DNA from: Burkholderiales bacterium
GTDB lineage: Bacteria > Pseudomonadota > Gammaproteobacteria > Burkholderiales > Burkholderiaceae_C
Assembly (NCBI GenBank): GCA_016223165.1
Contig: JACRPO010000007.1
Span: 744,001 to 808,000, forward strand
Length of the DNA: 64,000 nucleotides
Reading direction: 5' to 3'
Shown here: piece after piece, positions 57,579 through 64,000 of the stretch
How the letters are laid out: each line of letters opens with the position of its first letter
Numbering within the stretch: position 1 is the first letter of the stretch
Notes under the pieces: generated by a model
The model's input: the letters and a program-made list of their open reading frames with translations, nothing else
Databases searched by the model: none
Told to the model about the DNA's origin: nothing
Made by a program: the position numbers and the translations under genes

Positions 57579-58565
57579 ATGTCATCCAGCCAGATTTCCG
57601 TCGAATCGTCGCTCCTGATGTGGGCGCTGGCCGCGCTCATCGTCTGGATGGCCGCCCACGTCATGCTCGGCTGGATGCGCCAGGCGCAGGAAGAGTGGGA
57701 GTGGGACCTGGGCCGCTTTCGCCAGGTGGCGATCGGCGCAGTGACGTTCGGCACGGCGCTGTCGGTCGGCATCCCGCTCGGGCTCGCCGGCGAGGCGCTG
57801 AGCTTCCCGATCGGCTACCACCCGCTCGCGGCGCTCGGGCTGTGGTTCTCGACCGTGCTCGTGACGACGCTGCTGGCGCTGGTGCCGGTGTGGCGTGAAG
57901 AAGGCGCCTCGGCCGCCGGCGCGGGCGTGCTGCTGGGCCTGCTGATGACGGCGCTGCAGGTGGCGTGGATCCTGGCCGTCGGCTTCCGGCCGGGCATCCA
58001 GTGGGACGCGGTCTTCATCGGCGCGGCGGCTCTCGTTTCGGCCGCCGGCACGGGCACGGCGATGGCCATCGCCTTCCCCTACGGCGACCGCTCGCGCAGC
58101 TACAGCTACTCGTGGCGCATCGCGGCGGCCGGCCTGATCGGCCTCAGCTTCCTCGCCGGCTATGCGCTGCTGCTCTTCGCCGCGGACCTGCCTACGCAGA
58201 TCGGCTCGGTCTACCGGCACGAGCTGCCCGGCACCGCGATCTCGCTGCTCGGCGGCGGGCTGCTGCCGATCATCCTGCTGCTGATGGTGATGGACCTCGA
58301 GACGCGCCGCCGGCAGCGCCGCCGGCAGTCGCGCTCGCGCCGCCGCGGCGAATCCTCGGCGCCCTACAGCGGTGAGTCGGTGATGCCGCCGATGGGATTG
58401 CAGCCGCCCCGCTACCGCCCACGCCCGCCGCCGCCGCCGGCGACCCTGCCGGTCGCGCCGCCGCCGCAGGCCCCGATGCCGGCACCGCCCGGCCTGCCGC
58501 CGGAGCCGCCGCCCGCCTCGGCGGAGAATCCGGCGCCTGAGGCTGATGGGCCCATCAGGCCCTAG
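57579..58565 (+). CDS. Multi-pass membrane protein, hypothetical, with Pro-rich tail
   Basis: A 328-residue protein. About seven hydrophobic segments lie within residues 12-245, separated by short loops; a basic stretch (RRRQRRRQSRSRRR) and then a Pro-rich tail follow. Start ATG 57579. The size and the Met/His-containing helices recall MHYT-type sensor domains, but no MHYT motif is present, so that link is weak. It follows the GGDEF-EAL gene on the same strand after 183 bases. I recognise no named family. Confidence 0.75.
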   Translation: MSSSQISVESSLLMWALAALIVWMAAHVMLGWMRQAQEEWEWDLGRFRQVAIGAVTFGTALSVGIPLGLAGEALSFPIGYHPLAALGLWFSTVLVTTLLALVPVWREEGASAAGAGVLLGLLMTALQVAWILAVGFRPGIQWDAVFIGAAALVSAAGTGTAMAIAFPYGDRSRSYSYSWRIAAAGLIGLSFLAGYALLLFAADLPTQIGSVYRHELPGTAISLLGGGLLPIILLLMVMDLETRRRQRRRQSRSRRRGESSAPYSGESVMPPMGLQPPRYRPRPPPPPATLPVAPPPQAPMPAPPGLPPEPPPASAENPAPEADGPIRP

Positions 58566-58657
58566 CCCAAAGCCGATAAGCCCATAGGCAAGCCCACGAC
58601 CCCCGGCGCCGGCCGCGCGGCCGGCCGCACACAGCCCCCAGTTCTGGACTCGATGCC

Positions 58658-59728
58658 ATGAAGACCTCCGCCTCCTGGGCCTACACCCGCGGTGCCGCGC
58701 TGCCGGCCCTGCTGGCCGAGCGCATCCTGATCCTCGACGGCGCGATGGGAACGATGCTCCAGCGCTATCGCCTGGGCGAGGCGGATTTCCGCGGTGAGCG
58801 GTTCAAGGACCACGCGAAGGACCTGAAGGGCAACAACGACCTCCTCGTGCTGACCCGGCCCGATGTCGTGCGGCAGATCCACGAGCAGTACCTCGCCGCC
58901 GGCGCCGACCTGATCGAGACCAACACGTTCGGCGCCACCTCGATCGCGCAGGAGGACTACGGCCTCGCGCACCTGGCGCGCGAAATGAACCGCGCCGCAG
59001 CGCAGCTGGCCAGGTCGGCGGCCGACCGCCACATGGCCGCCGAGGGGCCCGGCGCGCGGCAGCGCTTCGTCGCCGGCGCGCTCGGCCCGACTCCGAAGAC
59101 GGCGAGCATCAGCCCCGACGTCAACGACCCCGGCGCGCGCAACGTCAGCTTCGACCAGCTGCGCGACGCCTACCGCGAGCAGGCCGAAGGGCTGCTCGAA
59201 GGCGGCTGCGACCTCTTTCTCGTCGAGACGATCTTCGACACCCTGAACGCCAAGGCGGCCATCTTCGCGCTCGACGAGTTGATGGAGCAAAGCGGCGAGC
59301 ACGTGCCGGTGATCATCTCCGGCACCGTCACCGACGCCTCGGGTCGCATCCTCTCGGGGCAGACCGTGCCGGCCTTCTGGCACTCGGTGCGGCACGCGCG
59401 CCCGCTCGCCGTGGGCCTGAACTGCGCCCTCGGCGCCGCCGTCATGCGGCCCTACATCGAGGAGCTCTCCAAGGTCGCCGCCGACACCTTCGTCAGCTGC
59501 TACCCCAATGCCGGCCTGCCCAACCCGATGAGCGAGACCGGCTTCGACGAGACGCCGCAGGTGACGGGCACGCTGCTCGAGGATTTCGCGAAGAGCGGCT
59601 TCCTCAACATCGCCGGCGGCTGCTGCGGCACCACCCCCGAGCACATCGCCGAGATCGCGCGGCGCCTCAAGACCTACCGCCCGCGCGCCCGCCACGACCC
59701 GCTCTTCTCGAACCTGATGGCGGCGTAG
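58658..59728 (+). CDS. metH: Methionine synthase, homocysteine-binding half (split MetH)
   Basis: A 356-residue protein equal to the first module of cobalamin-dependent methionine synthase, which activates homocysteine. [14 protein letters not shown] (about 24-37) and [17 protein letters not shown] are diagnostic. The zinc ligands are Cys256 (GLNCALG), Cys322 and Cys323 (GGCCGTTP). The protein ends after this domain ([11 protein letters not shown]). The folate, cobalamin and activation modules are absent here; a separate gene for them is expected elsewhere, as in other Burkholderiales. The next gene is convergent. Confidence 0.93.
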   Translation: MKTSASWAYTRGAALPALLAERILILDGAMGTMLQRYRLGEADFRGERFKDHAKDLKGNNDLLVLTRPDVVRQIHEQYLAAGADLIETNTFGATSIAQEDYGLAHLAREMNRAAAQLARSAADRHMAAEGPGARQRFVAGALGPTPKTASISPDVNDPGARNVSFDQLRDAYREQAEGLLEGGCDLFLVETIFDTLNAKAAIFALDELMEQSGEHVPVIISGTVTDASGRILSGQTVPAFWHSVRHARPLAVGLNCALGAAVMRPYIEELSKVAADTFVSCYPNAGLPNPMSETGFDETPQVTGTLLEDFAKSGFLNIAGGCCGTTPEHIAEIARRLKTYRPRARHDPLFSNLMAA

Positions 59729-59793
59729 CAGCGCGCCGACCTACCCAGCCCAGCCGGCGTGCGCGGATCCGGCTCTGCCGGTCCGCTGCGCGA

Positions 59794-59826
59794 GCCCCCT
59801 CGGGGGGCAGCGACCAGCGGGAGCGT
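59794..59826. terminator. Palindromic GC element between metH and kup
   Basis: GCCCCC (59794-59799) pairs with GGGGGC (59803-59808); another palindrome (GGATCCGGC...GCCGGTCC, about 59765-59783) precedes it. The sequence after the hairpin (CAGCGACCAGCGGGAGCGTGG, shortened here to its form) is like an intergenic repeat widespread in Comamonadaceae-type genomes. It sits between convergent genes and may end both transcripts. Confidence 0.5.
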
Positions 59827-59832
59827 GGGGGC

Positions 59833-61725
59833 CTAGATTTCCACCTTTGTCCCCAGCTCGACGATGCGGTTCGTCGGCAGGTTCAGGAAGTCGGCCGCGG
59901 CGGCGGCGTTGCGGTGCATGCTGGCGAAGAGCTTCTCGCGCCACAGCGCCATGCCGCCGCCGAAGGTCGGCACCACGGTGTCGCGGCTGAGGAAGTAGCT
60001 CGTCTCCATCTCGTCGAGGTGCACGCCACGCCCCTCGAGCAGAGTCAGCGCCTCGGGCACGTCGGGGTCGTTCTTGAAGCCGAAGTGCAGAGTCACCTGC
60101 CAGCAGTCGTGCCCGAGCGACTCGACCTCGACGCGCTTGTCGAAGCCGATCCACGGCACCTCGTGCTGCATGACGGTGACGAACAGGTTCTGCTCGTGCA
60201 GCACCTTGTTGTGCTTGAGGTTGTGCAGCAGCGCGAACGGCGTCGCCCCCTTCTCGGCGTTGAGGAAGACGGCGGTGCCGGCCACGCGCAGCGGCGCGCC
60301 GAGGAAGATGCTCTCGATGAAGGCCGGCAGCTCGATCGCCTCGTCGCGCAGCTTGGCGGCCATGAGGGCGCGGCCCTGCTTCCAGGTCATCATGAGCGCG
60401 AACATCGCGCCGCCGATGACGAGCGGGAACCAGCCGCCCTCGAACACCTTCACGATGTTGGCCGCGAAGAAGATGATGTCGACGATGAAGAACGTGCCCG
60501 TGGCCACCAGGCACAGCGCCAGCGGCAGCCGCCACGCGAAGCGCACGACGAAGAAGGTCATCACCGTCGTGATGGTCATGTCGATCGTCACCGCGATGCC
60601 GTAGGCCGAGGCGAGCGCGCTGCTCGAGCCGAACACGACGACGGCGAAGACGACGCAGGCGAAGAGCGCCCAGTTGACGAAGGGCACGTAGATCTGGCCG
60701 GTGTCGCGGATCGACGTGTGCGCGATGCGCAGGCGCGGCAGGTAGCCGAGCTGGATGGCCTGCTTGGCCACCGAGAACGCCGCCGTGATGAGGGCCTGCG
60801 AGGCGATCACCGTGGCCAGCGTCGCGAGCACGATGAGCGGGAACAGCGCCCACGACGGCGCCATCTCGTAGAAGGGGTTCTTCACCTTCTCGGGGTGCTG
60901 CAGCAGCATCGCACCCTGGCCGAAGTAGTTGATCACGAGCGCGGGCATGACGACGAGGAACCAGGCCCAGCGGATGGGCGGCCGGCCGAAGTGGCCGAGG
61001 TCGGCGTAGAGGGCCTCGGCGCCGGTGACGCACAGCACCACCGCGCCGAGGGCGATGAACGCGATGCCCGGGTGCGCAACCAGGAAGCCGAACGCATGGT
61101 GCGGCGACAGCGCGGCCAGCACCTGCGGGTTGTCGGCGATGTGCGGCAGGCCGAGCGCGGCCATGGCGAGGAACCACAGCAGCGTGACCGGCCCGAAGAA
61201 GCGGCCGACCGCCGCGGTGCCGAAGCGCTGCGCCGCGAACAGCGCCGTCAGCACCACGAGCGTCACGGGAACGATGTAGCGATGCAGCGCCGGCGCCGCC
61301 ACTTCCAGGCCCTCGACGGCCGAGAGCACCGAGATCGCTGGCGTGATGACGCCGTCACCGAAGAAGATGGCGGTGCCGAAGATGCCCACCCCCAGCAGGC
61401 GCGCGCGCAGCACCGGCCGCTCGCGCACCGCGTTGCTGGCCAGCGCCAGCATCGCGATGAGGCCGCCCTCGCCGTTGTTGTCGGCGCGCAGGATCAGCAC
61501 GACGTACTTCAGGGACACGACGACCGTGAGCGTCCAGAAGACGAGCGAGAGCACGCCGAAGATGTTTTCTTCCGTGAGCGGCACGCGACCTTCGGCGAAG
61601 ACCTCCTTCAGGGCATAGAGCGGGCTGGTGCCGATGTCGCCGTAGACGACGCCGAGCGCGGCGAGGCTCAGCAGGGCCACGGCCGCGGGCGACATGGCGC
61701 GGCGCGTTTCGGAAGGAGGGCGCAT
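59833..61725 (-). CDS. kup: Low-affinity K+ transporter Kup
   Basis: A 630-residue potassium uptake protein with about 12 TM segments. The N-terminal [17 protein letters not shown] is diagnostic. [17 protein letters not shown] and [14 protein letters not shown] are also typical. A cytoplasmic C-terminal domain follows residue 450. The start is ATG 61725 (61695 possible). It lies downstream of gshA and may be cotranscribed. Confidence 0.96.
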   Translation of the reverse strand: MRPPSETRRAMSPAAVALLSLAALGVVYGDIGTSPLYALKEVFAEGRVPLTEENIFGVLSLVFWTLTVVVSLKYVVLILRADNNGEGGLIAMLALASNAVRERPVLRARLLGVGIFGTAIFFGDGVITPAISVLSAVEGLEVAAPALHRYIVPVTLVVLTALFAAQRFGTAAVGRFFGPVTLLWFLAMAALGLPHIADNPQVLAALSPHHAFGFLVAHPGIAFIALGAVVLCVTGAEALYADLGHFGRPPIRWAWFLVVMPALVINYFGQGAMLLQHPEKVKNPFYEMAPSWALFPLIVLATLATVIASQALITAAFSVAKQAIQLGYLPRLRIAHTSIRDTGQIYVPFVNWALFACVVFAVVVFGSSSALASAYGIAVTIDMTITTVMTFFVVRFAWRLPLALCLVATGTFFIVDIIFFAANIVKVFEGGWFPLVIGGAMFALMMTWKQGRALMAAKLRDEAIELPAFIESIFLGAPLRVAGTAVFLNAEKGATPFALLHNLKHNKVLHEQNLFVTVMQHEVPWIGFDKRVEVESLGHDCWQVTLHFGFKNDPDVPEALTLLEGRGVHLDEMETSYFLSRDTVVPTFGGGMALWREKLFASMHRNAAAAADFLNLPTNRIVELGTKVEI

Positions 61726-61766
61726 CTGTGGGGTCCCGTGGCGGGCCGGCTGGCCGGTGTGCCGCC

Positions 61767-63074
61767 TCAGGCTTCTTCGAGTTCGGTCGCGGGGTCGGTG
61801 GCTTCGAGTTCGTAGGAGGCGCCGAGCATCGCCAAGCGGCCGATCACGCCGTACATGTAGAACCGGTTGGGCGCGCTGGCGCCCGGCTTGGCGCCCCGGC
61901 GAGGCAGCTGGTGGCTCTCGGCGAAGGCGAGCGGCACGTAAGCCGAGCCCGGCGCATCGAGGCTCTCGTCGGTGCCGCGCGCCGCGTGCACGCGGTAGAA
62001 ACCGCCGACCACGTAGCGGTCGACCATGTAGACCACGGGCTCGGCGACGGCGTCGTTGATGCGCTCGTAGGTCGGCACGCCCTCCTGCACGATGACGTCG
62101 GGCATCGCCGCCCCCGCGGCCCGCGCCGGCATGCTGCGCGCCAGGCGCGCGCGCCGCTCGGGGTCGTCGAGGTCCTTCGCGTCGCGCACGGTGAGCACGT
62201 CCGAGCCGCCGGGGCCGTCGGACTTGACGACGACGAAGGCGCGCTCGGCGATGCCGTACTCCTTGTGCTTGCGCCGCACCTTGGTGAGCAGGGCGTCGAC
62301 GTGCGAGCGCACGCAGTCGAGGCCGGCCTCGCTGCCGAAGTCGACCTGCCCGCATTGCCCGTGCATCGTGTGCAGAAGCCACGGGTCCATGCCGAGCAGC
62401 TTGGCGAAGCGCTTGGCCACCTCCTCGTAGCTGTGCAGGTGGCGCGACTTGCGCCGCGACGTCGAGCTGGCGTGCAATGGCGGCAGCAGGTACTGCTCGT
62501 GCAGATCCTCCAGCAAGCCGGGCACGCCGGCGGCGAGGTCGTCATTGAGCAGGATCGTGCAGGGGTCGAAATCGGGCAGGCCGAGGCGCCGCGCGCCGCG
62601 CACGAGGGGCTCGAGGGTCAGTTCGCCGCCGTCGGGCAGCGCCAGCTTGCGCGGCTTGTCCAGGCCGCGCGCCAGACTGCCCAGGCGTACGTTCAAGCCG
62701 GCCATGGTGAACACCTCCATCAGCCGCTGCAGGTGCGTGAGATAGAAGGGGTTGCCGTCCAGCACCTGTGGCCCGGGCACGAGCAGCAGGTTCTTCGCCT
62801 CCGGGCAGATCTTCTCGATCGCCGCCATCGCCGCCTGCACGGCCAGCGGCAGCATCTGCGGCGTGAGGTTGTTGAAGCCGGTGGGGAAGAGCTCGGTGTC
62901 CACCGGCGCGAGCTTGTAGCCCGCGTTGCGCAGGTCGACCGACGTGTAGAACGGCGGCGTGTGCTCCATCCACTCGAGGCGGAACCAGCGCTCGATCGCC
63001 GGCATCGACTCCAGGATGCGTGCTTCCAGCTCGTTGATGGGCCCGGTGAGCGCGGTGATCAGGTGCGGAACCAT
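61767..63074 (-). CDS. gshA: Glutamate-cysteine ligase, TIGR02049 type
   Basis: A 435-residue enzyme of the first step in glutathione synthesis (gamma-glutamylcysteine formation). The N-terminal [20 protein letters not shown] and later [15 protein letters not shown] and [18 protein letters not shown] match the proteobacterial form first known in Acidithiobacillus, unrelated to the E. coli GshA. gshB is not in the window. A TAGAAT -10-like element lies close upstream of the ATG 63074. It is followed by kup. Confidence 0.92.
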   Translation of the reverse strand: MVPHLITALTGPINELEARILESMPAIERWFRLEWMEHTPPFYTSVDLRNAGYKLAPVDTELFPTGFNNLTPQMLPLAVQAAMAAIEKICPEAKNLLLVPGPQVLDGNPFYLTHLQRLMEVFTMAGLNVRLGSLARGLDKPRKLALPDGGELTLEPLVRGARRLGLPDFDPCTILLNDDLAAGVPGLLEDLHEQYLLPPLHASSTSRRKSRHLHSYEEVAKRFAKLLGMDPWLLHTMHGQCGQVDFGSEAGLDCVRSHVDALLTKVRRKHKEYGIAERAFVVVKSDGPGGSDVLTVRDAKDLDDPERRARLARSMPARAAGAAMPDVIVQEGVPTYERINDAVAEPVVYMVDRYVVGGFYRVHAARGTDESLDAPGSAYVPLAFAESHQLPRRGAKPGASAPNRFYMYGVIGRLAMLGASYELEATDPATELEEA

Positions 63075-63080
63075 GGGGAC

Positions 63081-63086
63081 ATTCTA
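63081..63086 (-). promoter_or_regulatory. Candidate -10 element of gshA
   Basis: TAGAAT on the minus strand is only 6 bases from the gshA ATG. If it is the -10, the transcript would be leaderless or nearly so; alternatively it is coincidental. The same hexamer precedes tkt and gap. Confidence 0.3.
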
Positions 63087-63181
63087 GGGAGCACGTCCCG
63101 CGCCGGGTTGTCGGAGACGTCCGACGCCGGCGACCCAGCAAATGTTCGGCGGCTTCCTGTACCAGCGGTGGGCTGGCGGCG

Positions 63182-64000
63182 CTAGCGCGTGAACTCGGCG
63201 AACCAGGCGAGCAGCGGCACGTTGTAGGCGTCCTGCCAGTAGTGCACGTCAACGCTGCGGTTGCCGCCGCTGAGCGTGAGCGGCGCCGTCTCGGCATAGC
63301 CGCGCGCGACGAGCTGGCGGCGCTGCTTCTCGACACAGCTGCGGTCGAGGATGCCGTCCTCGGCATGGTGGAAGGCGCGGAAAGGCGGCTTGGGGCTCGA
63401 CGTCACGCCGTCCCAGGCTTTCTCGTTGGGGTACGCCGCGGCCTCGCAGGCGCCCGGCTCGACGATCTGCCGGCGCGTCTCGCTGTCCAAGCCGACGCCG
63501 GCCACGTTGGCGCGGTCGCCGGCGCGGCGCGTGCAATCGCGGAACCAGCCGTACGGGTCGCCGCCGGCCACCGGCGCGAAGGCCGTGACCAGCGCCCCGA
63601 ATCGCGTCGCCGCGCGCACGGTCATGAAGCCACCCGACGAGAGACCGGTGAGAAAGACGGCCCGCGCGCTGCCGGCTGGCCGCCGCGCCGGGATCTCATG
63701 GGCCAGCACCTGCTCGATGAACGGCAGGTCGAGGTTGGCACGGCCACGCACCTCGTCGTCCCAGACCTTGCCGCAAACCCGCCCCGCCTCGTCGCTGACC
63801 TGGTCGGACGAGTCGAGCAGGAAGACCGCGAATCCCTGTGCCAGCGCCGCCTCCGTGAAGCGCACCTGTGGCGCGATGAGCGAGACGTTGGCGACGCAGA
63901 AGTTCGTATGCGAGCCGCCGCCACCGTGCATGACGACGATGGCCCCGCGCGTCCACGCGGCGGGTGGCGCCTTCCACAACAGCAGCCGCGGCAGCCCCTC
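63182..64000 (-). CDS. PHB-depolymerase-like alpha/beta-hydrolase (5' end outside window)
   Basis: The frame is open to the right edge, so the N-terminus is missing; a TTG at 63979 is in frame but the sequence continues upstream (GLPRLLLWKAPPAAW). The oxyanion motif VVMHGGGGSHTNF and the nucleophile GLSSGGFM are visible. Late acidic and His residues (SVDVHYWQDAY) complete an esterase fold of the PHB-depolymerase/LpqC type. Cys residues suggest an exported protein. The substrate is unknown. Confidence 0.82.
   Translation of the reverse strand, partial: EGLPRLLLWKAPPAAWTRGAIVVMHGGGGSHTNFCVANVSLIAPQVRFTEAALAQGFAVFLLDSSDQVSDEAGRVCGKVWDDEVRGRANLDLPFIEQVLAHEIPARRPAGSARAVFLTGLSSGGFMTVRAATRFGALVTAFAPVAGGDPYGWFRDCTRRAGDRANVAGVGLDSETRRQIVEPGACEAAAYPNEKAWDGVTSSPKPPFRAFHHAEDGILDRSCVEKQRRQLVARGYAETAPLTLSGGNRSVDVHYWQDAYNVPLLAWFAEFTR

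Noticed and set aside
58566..58657. Cobalamin or SAM/SAH riboswitch upstream of the metH half
   Set aside because: The gap is only 92 bases and shows no cobalamin-box-like or SAH-type core; it holds a GC palindrome and short CCCA-rich repeats only.

Overview
The window is dense, very GC-rich chromosomal DNA with no IS element, phage gene, tRNA, rRNA or CRISPR array that I could see. The gene set points to a betaproteobacterium of the order Burkholderiales (Rubrivivax/Leptothrix/Methylibium-like): a DUF3567 protein, the PHB-granule protein PhaM, a split MetH, the proteobacterial TIGR02049-type GshA, a Kup transporter and glycolate oxidase GlcDEF. This is inference from gene content, not from a marker gene. 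No gene-free stretch exceeds about 270 bases.

Left part (1-7.5 kb): the 3' end of a cardiolipin-synthase-like gene, an MFS exporter, then a block holding a TPR/ankyrin gene, a ubiH-type monooxygenase and an extracellular PHB depolymerase with a small coupled partner. Short copies of the 3' end and the 5' end of ubiH lie at the outer edges of this block (2256-2291 and 7472-7499), in the order and orientation of one ubiH gene. The block looks like an insertion or replacement that carried its own ubiH.

7.5-14 kb: a compact five-gene operon made of an SPFH/SHOCT protein, a zinc-ribbon DUF4178 membrane protein, a DUF350 membrane protein, a membrane-fused spermidine-synthase-like enzyme and a lipoprotein-like FAD amine oxidase. 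This is the best candidate in the window for a poorly described system: a membrane-associated, polyamine-linked machine.

14-29.9 kb: an aldo/keto reductase, a hemerythrin, tkt, a cytochrome c, gap, a subtilase with a sorting-signal-like tail, a SPOR-like protein, birA, a SET-domain methyltransferase, topB, a small outer-membrane protein, an AEC transporter and a DUF3014 protein. The hemerythrin and cytochrome c genes are each preceded by a palindrome resembling FNR/DNR-type boxes.

29.9-40.6 kb: a complete glycerol catabolon. glpV-glpS-glpT-glpP-glpQ-glpU-glpD-glpK read leftward from a shared intergenic region, and glpR reads rightward. The transporter imports glycerol, GlpK phosphorylates it, and GlpD oxidises glycerol-3-phosphate. 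The two ATPases GlpS and GlpT carry complementary degenerate motifs.

40.7-51.5 kb: an EamA transporter, a small membrane ORF, the glcDEF operon with a methyltransferase inside it and a FIST-domain gene ahead of it, phaM, a TraB/GumN protein and an FAH-family hydrolase.

51.6-64 kb: a DUF3108 protein, a DUF3567 protein, a tandem AAA+ ATPase, a GGDEF-EAL protein followed by a multi-pass membrane protein, the homocysteine-methyltransferase half of MetH, kup, gshA, and a PHB-depolymerase-like esterase cut by the right edge.
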